Assembly: GCA_945909635.1 (NCBI GenBank)
Contig: OX246691.1
Coordinates: 1 to 64,000, forward strand
Reading direction: 5' to 3'
DNA: 64,000 bases
Origin: Clostridioides difficile_A
Lineage (GTDB): Bacteria > Bacillota > Clostridia > Peptostreptococcales > Peptostreptococcaceae
A program made the position numbers and the translations under genes. Shown here one piece after another: positions 42,266-50,306 of this stretch. Positions within the stretch are counted from its first letter, which is position 1. Every line of letters starts with the position of its first letter. Below the pieces are notes generated by a model. It made no database searches. It saw nothing but the letters and a program-made list of their open reading frames with translations, and had not been told where the DNA came from.

Positions 42266-43282
42266 CTATTTGTTACTTAATCTATGTACAAACTTATCAA
42301 GAATATTCTTAACTAATAGATTTACCTTCTTAGCATCCTTTAACCAATTTGCAACAGGTGGGCTTAAAGTATAGTATGCTTTTATAAAAATTCTTCCTAA
42401 CAAATGCTTAGATAAAATATCATCTCTAAATTTTCTTAGTACTAATACTTCTGTTGCGTCATAAGAACCATATACTGCTGTTGCTATATAACACCCTCCA
42501 ACTTCTCTTGTCATGTTAAGCTCAGGAGCTTTATATGCTTCATCATATAGTTTTATTTTTTCTACAGTTTGATTGTATATAGCTTCCATTTTATCTTTAG
42601 AATCATTATCTGCCCATGCATTTTTACGGTCTTTAGAAATTTCAATACAACAAGATACAATCAAATTTAATGAATTTAAATAAACTGTTAGACCCTTATT
42701 GTCTTTTAAATCAAAATAATACTCTAAAAAATTTGTATTATAAAATAAAATATCCATACATCCAGTTAAATTACCCCAATAAAATTCGGCAGCATCATCA
42801 CATTCCCAATTTTTAGAATAAAAATTACTTGCTGAATAAAATATCTCTTCAGAAATATTCTCTAATTCTTTAACTATTCTATATTTATGAGTTTTAATTT
42901 CTGATTCATCTGTTGATATTTTATTTAATAATTCCCATGATTTATCTACATAAGCTAAAGTTTCAGGTATACGCATATCTGATAAATTAGAACCTCTTAC
43001 TGCACAAAGCCCCTTGAAGAATAAAGCTTTATAATCATCTGGATTATACTCTAATATTCTACAATAATAATTGTATGCATCATCCATACTACCTGCTTCA
43101 TATGATGTTTGTGCTAGTTTTAAAATATTTTCTATACGTTTTGTTTCACTCATTTCGACAGTTGAAGCATCGTTTTTTACTATAATTTTTTCCCCACAAT
43201 TTATACAGAAACAAGCTTCTTTAGAATCATCCACCATAATGCTTTCTTTGCATTTAGGACACTTCACTTCCTTTTGACTCAT
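42266..43282 (-). CDS. Zinc-ribbon / TPR / CFI-box protein, 338 aa
   Basis: Three parts: an N-terminal zinc ribbon (CPKCKESIMV ... CFCINCGEKI), a helical TPR-like middle (about 55-230, with YNYYCRILEYNPDDYKALFF), and a C-terminal CFI-box domain (GGCYIATAVYGSYDATEVLV, RKFRDD, GRIFIKAYYTLSPPVANWL). AGGGGATATT precedes the ATG. CFI-box proteins occur widely in bacteria without known function. In this block it may be a cargo gene for the lysogen. The upstream region has one TGTCATT half-site. Confidence 0.8.
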   Translation of the reverse strand: MSQKEVKCPKCKESIMVDDSKEACFCINCGEKIIVKNDASTVEMSETKRIENILKLAQTSYEAGSMDDAYNYYCRILEYNPDDYKALFFKGLCAVRGSNLSDMRIPETLAYVDKSWELLNKISTDESEIKTHKYRIVKELENISEEIFYSASNFYSKNWECDDAAEFYWGNLTGCMDILFYNTNFLEYYFDLKDNKGLTVYLNSLNLIVSCCIEISKDRKNAWADNDSKDKMEAIYNQTVEKIKLYDEAYKAPELNMTREVGGCYIATAVYGSYDATEVLVLRKFRDDILSKHLLGRIFIKAYYTLSPPVANWLKDAKKVNLLVKNILDKFVHRLSNK

Positions 43283-43408
43283 AATATCCCCTCACATTCA
43301 ATATTCTATAGTTAATAGAATTATAGCATATATTGCCATATTATGGATATTATATACTTGTCATTATTACAATCATGTAGTAAAGATAGAATAAATAATA
43401 TCTTAAAA

Positions 43409-43438
43409 TAAAAAAGACAACCTCAATTGATTGTCTTT
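43409..43438 (-). terminator. Terminator of the DUF4236 gene
   Basis: AAAGACAA/TTGTCTTT stem followed by a T-rich run on the minus strand. Confidence 0.75.
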
Positions 43439-43454
43439 TAATACTTATTTCTAT

Positions 43455-43658
43455 CTATTTAGGTTTACGTTTCTTTGTGCTAGTTTTTGTATATGATATT
43501 CCAGTTCCAGGGATACTTAATGTAGCTGATTTTCTTCCTTTTGAATTAACAGATACTCTAGCACCTTTAACACCAGCACTTATCCCTACACTTTTCTTCC
43601 CTAAATTTAATTTTAATCCACCGCCTAGATTTATGCTTTTTCTAAAATTAAATCCCAC
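43455..43658 (-). CDS. DUF4236 family protein, 67 aa
   Basis: Starts at GTG 43658, spaced eight bases from GGGAGG, giving the family's usual beginning (MGFNFRKSINLGGGLKLNLG). DUF4236 signatures follow: KKSVGISAGVKGARVSVNS and then SIPGTGISYTK. Basic C-terminus (KKRKPK). An upstream in-frame ATG would begin before the ribosome binding site. Small beta-rich protein of unknown function, often found in mobile elements. Confidence 0.85.
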   Translation of the reverse strand: MGFNFRKSINLGGGLKLNLGKKSVGISAGVKGARVSVNSKGRKSATLSIPGTGISYTKTSTKKRKPK

Positions 43659-43704
43659 TGATGCAACCTCCCTTATATATTTCAAATATACTTAAAATTA
43701 TTCT

Positions 43705-43721
43705 TGTCATACGCTTGTCAT
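43705..43721 (+). repeat. TGTCAT direct repeat, copy 2
   Basis: TGTCATACGCTTGTCAT: units 11 bp apart, followed by CATTGGTAT exactly as in copy 3. About 50 bp upstream of the DUF4236 gene. Confidence 0.6.
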
Positions 43722-43739
43722 CATTGGTATATCTAGTAT

Positions 43740-44777
43740 CTATATATTTTTGTACTTTTTCTTTTTATATACTACTCCAGCAACTACAGCTACAGTTCCA
43801 GCTCCAACCCCATAAGTAACATTTCTACTTTTCTCTTCTTCTCTTTTTTCTAATCCATCATCATATACGCCTTTTAACTTAGTCTCAATAGACTTCATTT
43901 CACTTGGTACACTAAAATCTTCTTCATTGTATCCTTGATTATAGATATCTTTCTTTACTTCAGGTAACTTAACTTTACCATTATCATATCCTTCTTTAAA
44001 CCAATTAGAATATTTAACATTACCTATAGTTGATGTATCAAATTTTTCTCCTTTGATAGCACTCTCAAATCCTTGAGTGTTATAATCATTCTTCAATTGC
44101 TCTTGTATTTCATCATAAGCACTATTATAAGCATCTTTAAACTCAGAATCTATATTTTCTTCAAATGTCATTTTCTCTTTATCTTTGTTACTATCCTCTA
44201 TTCCCTTAGCTTTATATTCTTCTATCTTTTTAGTCTTATATTCATTATATCCACTTGAATATCCAGTATCATAAGCACTTTTTAAAGCTTCTTTTTCATA
44301 TGTATTATTAGATTTAACACCTGTAAGTCCTAAATTATATCCAGCCTCTTCAGCTGCCTTTTCTTCTTCTTCTAATTTAGCCTTGCCTTTTTCATATCCT
44401 TCTGAGTACTTTGATTCATATGTATCACTATAATCTCCACTATAACTTGCTGAACTATAGTTTCCTTTATAGCCATCCTCATATCCTTGGTTATATCCTT
44501 TTTCTCCAACAGACTTCTTTTGTTTTTCTTCATTATTAACTGAAGTGGTTGTTGTCCCAGAGCTACTTCCTCCACTAGTATAAGGGCAAACTCCATTATC
44601 ATGTAAATGTGCTGGATAGCCACCACAATGATAGTGATAGCTTCCTAATCCAGATTTATTCTTGTTGTCACGATGACCTCCAGATGAATCAGTTCTTCCT
44701 GAGTGTGCATATGAAAAGCTCCCTATACTAACCATAGCCACACTCATTACTATAGCTATTAACTTTTTCTTAAACAT
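43740..44777 (-). CDS. Secreted YHYH-domain protein with C-terminal membrane anchor
   Basis: N-terminal signal peptide (MFKKKLIAIVMSVAMVSIGS, then FSYAHS). A His-rich YHYHCGGYPAHLHDNGVCPY segment near 48-66 recalls the YHYH/excalibur-like motif. The following about 230 residues are acidic and low-complexity, with repeated EGYxxGYxxG-type units (EKGYNQGYEDGYKGNYSSAS). A C-terminal hydrophobic helix (about 323-337) and basic tail (KKKKYKNI) give a sortase-independent anchor. Probably displayed on the lysogen surface. Confidence 0.8.
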   Translation of the reverse strand: MFKKKLIAIVMSVAMVSIGSFSYAHSGRTDSSGGHRDNKNKSGLGSYHYHCGGYPAHLHDNGVCPYTSGGSSSGTTTTSVNNEEKQKKSVGEKGYNQGYEDGYKGNYSSASYSGDYSDTYESKYSEGYEKGKAKLEEEEKAAEEAGYNLGLTGVKSNNTYEKEALKSAYDTGYSSGYNEYKTKKIEEYKAKGIEDSNKDKEKMTFEENIDSEFKDAYNSAYDEIQEQLKNDYNTQGFESAIKGEKFDTSTIGNVKYSNWFKEGYDNGKVKLPEVKKDIYNQGYNEEDFSVPSEMKSIETKLKGVYDDGLEKREEEKSRNVTYGVGAGTVAVVAGVVYKKKKYKNI

Positions 44778-44914
44778 AATATATTTCCCCCTAAAATATT
44801 CTATATTTTTATTATATCAGTCAATATATTATGTTTAAACGGTTAAAATTCGACAAAGATAAAACTCTATATCTTAATAATCTATACAATCCACTACAAC
44901 AATTTCTGATTTTA

Positions 44915-44931
44915 CTGTCATACTTCTGTCA
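44915..44931 (+). repeat. TGTCAT direct repeat, copy 3
   Basis: TGTCATACTTCTGTCAT, followed by CATTGGTATA. With the preceding C it closely resembles the Pho-box consensus (CTGTCATA nnn CTGTCAT). About 140 bp upstream of the YHYH gene. Confidence 0.6.
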
Positions 44932-44965
44932 TCATTGGTATAACTTCAATACAAGTTATCCAATA

Positions 44966-44994
44966 AAAAAGAGACAATCAAAATAGATTGTCTT
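44966..44994 (-). terminator. Terminator after accessory protein C
   Basis: AGACAATC/GATTGTCT stem followed by CTTTTTTATT on the minus strand. Confidence 0.75.
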
Positions 44995-45017
44995 TAATAT
45001 ATGTAAATTTAATTATC

Positions 45018-45380
45018 TTAATGCTTTATTCTAACTAAATAATCCATAGTCCTCCTAAACCCATTCTTTGCCTTTAACCTATATGCATATTTAAAATCTT
45101 CTATATTACAATTTTTATTTAATTTAATTATGTATTTATTTATTATATAATCAGGAACTTTTTCATAAAATAATTCATTTTCTATTATATATTGAACACC
45201 CTGCAAATTATATTCTCTTATATATTTAAAAAACTTTTCAATCTTGATTAGCAAATCATCATCTGTTATCTTTTTAATCATATTAATACGTTGTTCATTT
45301 TTCTCTAATATATTACCTCTAAATATTTCAGACGCTTTAATTATACCCATATTATTTGTGAAATTTCTTGATTCTTCCAT
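45018..45380 (-). CDS. Small paralogous accessory protein C, 120 aa
   Basis: Third member of the family of accessory proteins A and B, more diverged and with an N-terminal extension (MEESRNFTNNMG). Shared core: GNILEKNEQRINMIKKI, VQYIIENELFYEKV and RLKAKNGFRRTMDYLVR. ATG 45380 is better spaced from GGGGATGA than the ATG nine bases upstream. Unlike the other copies it is not next to a Bro-type gene, but one lies 1.3 kb upstream beyond the LytTR gene. Confidence 0.78.
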   Translation of the reverse strand: MEESRNFTNNMGIIKASEIFRGNILEKNEQRINMIKKITDDDLLIKIEKFFKYIREYNLQGVQYIIENELFYEKVPDYIINKYIIKLNKNCNIEDFKYAYRLKAKNGFRRTMDYLVRIKH

Positions 45381-45617
45381 AAGTGTCATCCCCTATAATT
45401 TTATTATATACTTTAAAATCTTTAATAAAAACGCTTCAAGATTGTTGTTAGAAATTTCTAAAAATAGGATACGTATCTTTTAAGTATATAATAAATTCTT
45501 TTCAATAAAAAATCAAGGGAACAGGCATGAACGTAGTGAAAAACGGATTTAACGTAATTTTAAGAATATATTTATTCATTTTTCAACTAGAAATGATTTT
45601 TTTTATTCATTTTCATT

Positions 45618-46331
45618 TTAAAATTCTCCACACACAAGTGAGGTGAAAACTTCTTTGAAACTATTATATCTTCTGAAAGAAATGGTTGCTTTTATATCTT
45701 CTCTTTCTCCTAATATTACTTCTCTATGATTATAGTCTCTAACTTCTAATAAATTTATTAAAAAACTTTTGTGACATCTAAAGAAAATTTCATTGGGAAG
45801 GCTCTCTTCTATTTTTTTAATTTTTGTACATGTAAAAAAACTCTCAGTCTTAGTATGAACTTTTATATACTTGCCCACACTTTCTATGCATACTATTGAC
45901 TCTAATTTTACAACTTTTGTTCCATCTTTCACTTTAAATTCAATTAATTTTTTTTCTTTAGCTTTTTCAAAAAAATATTTTGTCATCATGCTCTCAAATT
46001 TATTATATGAAATTGGTTTTACTAAATAATGATAAGCTCCAACATCATAACCTTGCAAAGCATATTCTGTGAATGCCGTTGTAAATATTATAGAAACATC
46101 TTTATCCATTTTCCTTATTTCTTTTGCAGTATCTAGACCATTTCTTCCTTCAAAATGTTTGAATTCTATATCCATAAAAATTATGTCTACTTTAGTATAA
46201 TTCTTCAACAATTCTTCTCCATTTTTGAAATTAATAATTTTGTATTTATTTTCTTGCAAAAACATTTCTATATATTCAAACATTATAGTTCTCTGAATCT
46301 CTTCATCTTCACATATAGCTATTTTAAACAC
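45618..46331 (-). CDS. LytTR-family response regulator (AgrA-like)
   Basis: Receiver domain at residues 1-115: acidic pocket ICEDEE (7-11), phosphoacceptor Asp54 (IIFMDIE), FTTAF (83-87) and Lys105 (LVKP). LytTR DNA-binding domain at about 135-237 (VKDGTKVVKLESIVCIESVG; RCHKSFLINL). GTG start behind AGGGGG. No histidine kinase, AgrB or AgrD is evident nearby, so it may respond to a host kinase. Agr-type genes in C. difficile phages are known from phiCDHM1. Its targets might be the repeated sites in this accessory block, or host genes. Confidence 0.88.
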   Translation of the reverse strand: MFKIAICEDEEIQRTIMFEYIEMFLQENKYKIINFKNGEELLKNYTKVDIIFMDIEFKHFEGRNGLDTAKEIRKMDKDVSIIFTTAFTEYALQGYDVGAYHYLVKPISYNKFESMMTKYFFEKAKEKKLIEFKVKDGTKVVKLESIVCIESVGKYIKVHTKTESFFTCTKIKKIEESLPNEIFFRCHKSFLINLLEVRDYNHREVILGEREDIKATISFRRYNSFKEVFTSLVCGEF

Positions 46332-46520
46332 AATAACGCCCCCTAATATTTCTTTTTATACAAACAAATATTCCGGAATTATCATTTGTTATAACAATTT
46401 TAACACTTTTTTAGTGTTCTATAAATGGAAAAATATGTAATATATTGTTATTTAGTTTTGTTTTTTATCGTTTTATTTGTTTTTTATAAATTTAAATAAA
46501 ATATTATATATTCTACAAAT

Positions 46521-46581
46521 ATAATAAGATTAGCAACCCTTAAAATATATAAATATCTATAAGAGTTGCTAATCTTATTAT
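46521..46581. repeat. Long inverted repeat (22-bp arms)
   Basis: ATAATAAGATTAGCAACCCTTA at 46521-46542 pairs with 46560-46581 with a single mismatch, around a 17-nt A/T loop. Could be a bidirectional terminator between the LytTR and Bro-type transcripts, an RNA processing site, or a remnant of a small mobile repeat. Confidence 0.65.
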
Positions 46582-46653
46582 ATTGATGTCATTTGTATTG
46601 AAATAAATTAACTTAAATGTTATAGCTAAATTTTAATTGTAAAATAGATATTT

Positions 46654-46673
46654 AATCGCCAACGTTGGCGATT
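46654..46673. terminator. Palindromic terminator after the Bro-type gene
   Basis: AATCGCCAACGTTGGCGATT is a perfect 20-bp palindrome at the end of the Bro-type gene. The minus-strand run after it is A/T-rich rather than pure T. Confidence 0.65.
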
Positions 46674-46675
46674 TT

Positions 46676-47395
46676 CTAATTCTTCCAACTATATATATCT
46701 TCGATACTTTCCAAATTATTAATCATGATATAAATTTCATCGAATTTAGATGCAGGTATGTCTTCCCACTTGCATACATTATATATTAGAAAAATCTTAG
46801 TTGCTACAGTTTTATAATCATAATCGTTTGCTTTAACATTGTATCCTTTAATGTAAGATAATTTTAATTTTAATAATTTTGATAACATAATTATATTCTT
46901 AGTTCTAAGCCCAATTAGATTTTTTATTTCACTAATTTTTTGATTATTGCTTTCTTCAATACCTTCAAATCTATTATCTACATATTGGGCTACAGACTTA
47001 AATCCTCCCATGATACCTCCTTGTATCATTTCTAACAAATAATTCTGATTAATACTGAATGAACCAGTTTTTCTTATACTTGGCAATACCTCATCAAATA
47101 CCCAATCTTGAAATCTTTCAGCCTCTTCTTTCCTTGATTTAAAGATTAAATTATAAACTCCATTTTCAGTAAGGAAGTTCTCTCCTGCATTATTTAGTTT
47201 TCGGATGTCCTTATCTCGGACATCTGAATTTCTTATCAATATCACTTGCTTGCCATTCATTTTAGATAAATGATTTCTTGTTGCACTTTCACTTAATTCT
47301 AAACATTTTGCTACATGTTTTGGATTAAATAAAACCTTGCCTTCAAACTCAAATACTTCTACTTCTTTACCTTCAAATATCATTAAATTATTCAT
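46676..47395 (-). CDS. Bro-N antirepressor-like protein, 239 aa
   Basis: Bro-N domain at residues 1-115 (MIFEGKEVEVFEFEGKVLFN; HVAKCLELSESATRNHLSKM; ENGVYNLIFKSRKEEAERFQ; VFDEVLPSIRKTGSF). The C-terminal domain (LIGLRTKNIIMLSKLLKLKL; IYNVCKWEDIPASKFDEI) is shared with the protein at 39.5 kb. The N-terminal halves differ in their core, so the two genes look like domain shuffles. GGGAG precedes the ATG. Probably an inducible antirepressor or regulator. Confidence 0.82.
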   Translation of the reverse strand: MNNLMIFEGKEVEVFEFEGKVLFNPKHVAKCLELSESATRNHLSKMNGKQVILIRNSDVRDKDIRKLNNAGENFLTENGVYNLIFKSRKEEAERFQDWVFDEVLPSIRKTGSFSINQNYLLEMIQGGIMGGFKSVAQYVDNRFEGIEESNNQKISEIKNLIGLRTKNIIMLSKLLKLKLSYIKGYNVKANDYDYKTVATKIFLIYNVCKWEDIPASKFDEIYIMINNLESIEDIYSWKN

Positions 47396-47524
47396 ATTTC
47401 AATCTCCCTATATATTTTATTCATTTCAAGAGACTAGAATAATAATGATATTAAACTAATCTCTTTATTTTTATTGTTTAATTACCATAATTATTTCAAA
47501 AGTGACTATTTATCACATCCAAAT

Positions 47525-48295
47525 CTAACAAACTTTCTCTTCTATAGTAGAAATCCATTCTTTCTTTAACTCTTCCACATCGTTTTCAAATAACTTACAT
47601 ACTATCTCATACAATTGAGGTATCATGTTCATTTCTCTTTCAATATAATCTATCTTATTTTTAATCTTAGGTTTAATATCACAATTGTCAATTCTTCTCT
47701 TCAAATCCAAATGATATTTTTTCTCAAACTCGCTATATAACAAATTCCATCTTTTACTAAAATTCTTAGGTTCTGCTTTATATTTAACTATCTGGTTTAT
47801 TCTCTGTCTTTTCTCTGCTAAGCTTATATCTTCTACAAGTCCGATTATCACATCTTCCTTATGGACAACTTCTTCTTCCAATTTTTTTCTTTTCGCTCTC
47901 TCTTCTTTTAGGTCTGTAGCAAGTCTTATGATTGTGTCTGGATTAGATAATATTTCTTCTATCTTATCATCTGTCATATAAGCTCCATGTTTTCTTATTG
48001 TAGGTAATACTTCAGTTGTAACCCATCTTTTGAATTTTTTAGCTTCTACCAATTTAGAGCTTAAGATTAAACTATATAATCCACTTTCATTAATAATTGG
48101 AGTTCCCTTTGTTCCAATATCTTCAAACCCTAGTTTTTGCAAATCGTAAAATGCGATTTGTGTCTTATCATCTTCATCAACATGTTTTTTTAAAGAATCA
48201 CTAAGATTTTTGTATCCCAACATTCCAGCTACATCTTTTCCCACAAACCAAGGTTCTCCACTTTTTTCTAATACCCTAATTTCGCTAGAAATCAT
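47525..48295 (-). CDS. Bro-N protein with shortened 5' end, 256 aa
   Basis: Opens directly in a Bro-N strand (EIRVLEKSGEPWFVGKDVAG), lacking about 10 residues usual before it. The ATG has no ribosome binding site, and a stop codon lies five codons upstream. So the 5' end may have been lost or is poorly translated. Bro-N continues to TTEVLPTIRKHGAYMTDDKI. The next part (EEILSNPDTIIRLATDLKEE) is nearly identical to the neighbour at 48.4 kb. The helical C-terminal domain is unlike KilAC. Confidence 0.7.
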   Translation of the reverse strand: MISSEIRVLEKSGEPWFVGKDVAGMLGYKNLSDSLKKHVDEDDKTQIAFYDLQKLGFEDIGTKGTPIINESGLYSLILSSKLVEAKKFKRWVTTEVLPTIRKHGAYMTDDKIEEILSNPDTIIRLATDLKEERAKRKKLEEEVVHKEDVIIGLVEDISLAEKRQRINQIVKYKAEPKNFSKRWNLLYSEFEKKYHLDLKRRIDNCDIKPKIKNKIDYIEREMNMIPQLYEIVCKLFENDVEELKKEWISTIEEKVC

Positions 48296-48353
48296 CTTAT
48301 TATGTAGTTATTAATATTATCTTGAAATCTTTTTGTTCGAATATTTGTTAGTA

Positions 48354-49184
48354 TCAACAAGCTTCATTAATCTCAATGATAGGCAATATCCCAATAGACT
48401 TTAATTTCTTATATATCATCAATCTTCCTTTTTGAGTCCATTTGGTATTCATCTTAATATCAGATGTTCCATCAGCCTTTACAATATCTATTGTTTCGGA
48501 ATGTGCGTATCCTTTAGCTTGATAATCACTATATAACAGCCATTGTCCACTCTGTTTAAATTGTATTCCTAACTCCTGTAATTTCTTATTCATAGCTTTG
48601 CCACTCATGCCATAATCTTTAGCTATCTGAGTTATTGTTACTAAGCCTTTATTTCTAAGTATCAAATCTGTATAATCTGCCTTTGGTTTAAGTTCACCTA
48701 TGATTTGTTGTTGTTTATTATTTGTTGCCTCTAAAATCTTTCTCTTAGCTCTCTCTTCTTTTAGGTCGGTTGCTAATTTAATTATTGTATCTGGATTAGA
48801 CAATATTTCCTCTATTTTATCATCAGTTAGATATGCTCCATGTTTACGAATAGTTGGTATTACATCTATCGCTAACCATTTTTGAAATTTTACTGCTGCT
48901 TCATTTTTAGCTTTCATACCTAGCATATAGAAAAGTGCCTCTGGTATGTAATCATCTTTCCCCCACTTGTGGGGGAATCCAAACTCACTACAAAATTCAT
49001 TAACCCTTTCCCATCTAATTGATATATATTTTTTACCATTTTTATTTTGGGTTTGATACCAACCAAATCCAATCGCTGTATCTTCAGCATTAATACCTAT
49101 ACTTCCATCTTCATAACTTATAGTCCTAACATTTACCCCTAGCTCTTCATTTGAAAATACTTCATCTCTTTTTTCTTTGTTCAT
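48354..49184 (-). CDS. Phage antirepressor, Bro-N plus KilAC-type domain
   Basis: 276 residues from the ATG at 49184 behind AAAGGGAGATG; an ATG 12 codons upstream lacks a ribosome binding site. N-terminal Bro-like domain (VRTISYEDGSIGINAEDTAI; YIPEALFYMLGMKAKNEAAV; KWLAIDVIPTIRKHGAYLTD). A helical linker is shared with the 47.5-kb gene. The C-terminal about 110 residues resemble KilAC (VTITQIAKDYGMSGKAMNKK; GIQFKQSGQWLLYSDY; TKWTQKGRLMIYKKL). Likely an antirepressor in the prophage switch. Confidence 0.88.
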   Translation of the reverse strand: MNKEKRDEVFSNEELGVNVRTISYEDGSIGINAEDTAIGFGWYQTQNKNGKKYISIRWERVNEFCSEFGFPHKWGKDDYIPEALFYMLGMKAKNEAAVKFQKWLAIDVIPTIRKHGAYLTDDKIEEILSNPDTIIKLATDLKEERAKRKILEATNNKQQQIIGELKPKADYTDLILRNKGLVTITQIAKDYGMSGKAMNKKLQELGIQFKQSGQWLLYSDYQAKGYAHSETIDIVKADGTSDIKMNTKWTQKGRLMIYKKLKSIGILPIIEINEAC

Positions 49185-49403
49185 ATACACATCTCCCTTT
49201 TTATAAAATTTAACCATCATTCTTCGTATTGTTAATTATTATTTTGCATTTTATTTAGTTGTTAGCATTAACAAAATAATTTATCCATTAAAAATATGAT
49301 TAGCATATTAACTCTCTATTTTTAAATAGTATCATACTTTTTTATATTTTACAATATATTTTTTAATTTTATTTATTTTAAGAAAATGTGTATATGAAAT
49401 ATC

Positions 49404-49841
49404 TTATTCTACTGGTACACCTAATCCATTCATTGTAGTTTTAAAACATTTAGGTACTCTCTCTTGTGCTTTAGCTTTACTCTCAGACATTATATTAGTT
49501 TGAGGTCTATATATAGGATTACCTTTAGTGCTACCATGTCCCCATACTCCGCCATGTTCAAATCTTTCCATTGGGAAAGCATGTTCTCTACTATAAATAT
49601 CAAACCAGCCTCCATTATCTCTTATTTCTGCTGTAACGGAATTTGTACTGACTTCAGTTACATCAGGAGCATTTAATAAATCTCCTGTTCTTTCATAAAT
49701 ATTAGGGCTGAATCCAGAATAAACTTGTTTATTTACTTCTTCCTTCATGATGTCCTTCATTTCTTTCCCAACCTCTGGCATAGATGCAGCAATTTTATTC
49801 TTTGTATAAGCAACCAAATCATCTAAAGACTTAAATACCAT
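49404..49841 (-). CDS. Tail completion / HK97 gp10-like protein, 145 aa
   Basis: The last structural gene before the accessory block. N-terminal helices (LDDLVAYTKNKIAASMPEVG; MKDIMKEEVNKQVYSGFSPN), then beta segments around VTEVSTNSVTAEIRDNGGWF and HAFPMERFEHGGVWG. This resembles HK97 gp10-like head-tail joining or tail proteins. It starts immediately after the stop of the preceding gene. Exact role is inferred from position. Confidence 0.65.
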   Translation of the reverse strand: MVFKSLDDLVAYTKNKIAASMPEVGKEMKDIMKEEVNKQVYSGFSPNIYERTGDLLNAPDVTEVSTNSVTAEIRDNGGWFDIYSREHAFPMERFEHGGVWGHGSTKGNPIYRPQTNIMSESKAKAQERVPKCFKTTMNGLGVPVE

Positions 49842-50291
49842 CTAATTCACTACCTTATCTTTGATATTATTAATTTTTTCAATTTCCTCAGTCTCTTTGA
49901 GTACTCTATCTTGTAATATATCATTTTTTAACTGACCTAACTTAATCTCAGTGTTCATTAGTAATGATGCAGTTAATTCATTCTCTATTTGACCTATATA
50001 ATACATCACAGTTTCTAATTCACTAGATATATTACCATTTATCAAATCTTCTATTTCAATATTTAGTTCTATATTAGTCAACCTGTCAACCAACATTTTA
50101 AGAATATCTTCTTGAGACAATGCTAAATCTGGACTTTCCATACCAGCCCATATTTTATTTAATATCTCTTCCTTAGTTTTTTTATCTGGATTCCTAACCT
50201 CTATATACTCCTCTTTACCATTCTCATCTATGATTGGTATTATAGCTCTTACCTCATCTTGCATTAATCTATCAACTTGTATTTTACTCAT
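49842..50291 (-). CDS. Tail assembly chaperone candidate, 149 aa
   Basis: Acidic, helical protein (KTKEEILNKIWAGMESPDLA; DILKMLVDRLTNIELNIEIE) with AAAGGGAGAG before the ATG. In other siphophages a protein of this type lies between the tail tube and tape measure genes. Here the tape measure gene is 15 kb away. I did not find a slippery sequence and -1 frameshift with confidence, so the chaperone call rests on size, charge and position. Confidence 0.55.
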   Translation of the reverse strand: MSKIQVDRLMQDEVRAIIPIIDENGKEEYIEVRNPDKKTKEEILNKIWAGMESPDLALSQEDILKMLVDRLTNIELNIEIEDLINGNISSELETVMYYIGQIENELTASLLMNTEIKLGQLKNDILQDRVLKETEEIEKINNIKDKVVN

Positions 50292-50306
50292 ATTTATCTC
50301 TCCCTT

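Larger units (their letters stand above)
46332..46675. other. A/T-rich intergenic region without genes
   Basis: About 340 bases between the Bro-type gene and the LytTR gene. Very A/T-rich, with no supported coding frame. It holds the long inverted repeat at 46521-46581 and the palindromic terminator at 46654-46673. Confidence 0.6.

Noticed and set aside
41851..44931. True host Pho regulon boxes
   Set aside because: Similarity to the enterobacterial Pho box is striking, but Firmicute PhoP uses different repeats and orientation does not fit two of the genes. Kept only as an unexplained repeated motif.
45520..45660. Small + strand frame (MNVVKNGFNVILRIYLFIFQ...) as an AgrD-like signal peptide for the LytTR regulator
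   Set aside because: No ribosome binding site, partly antisense to the regulator's end, and no AgrB processing enzyme nearby.
49842..50291. -1 frameshift tail chaperone pair (G/GT type)
   Set aside because: The following gene starts immediately after the stop with its own start codon, and I could not identify a convincing slippery heptamer.
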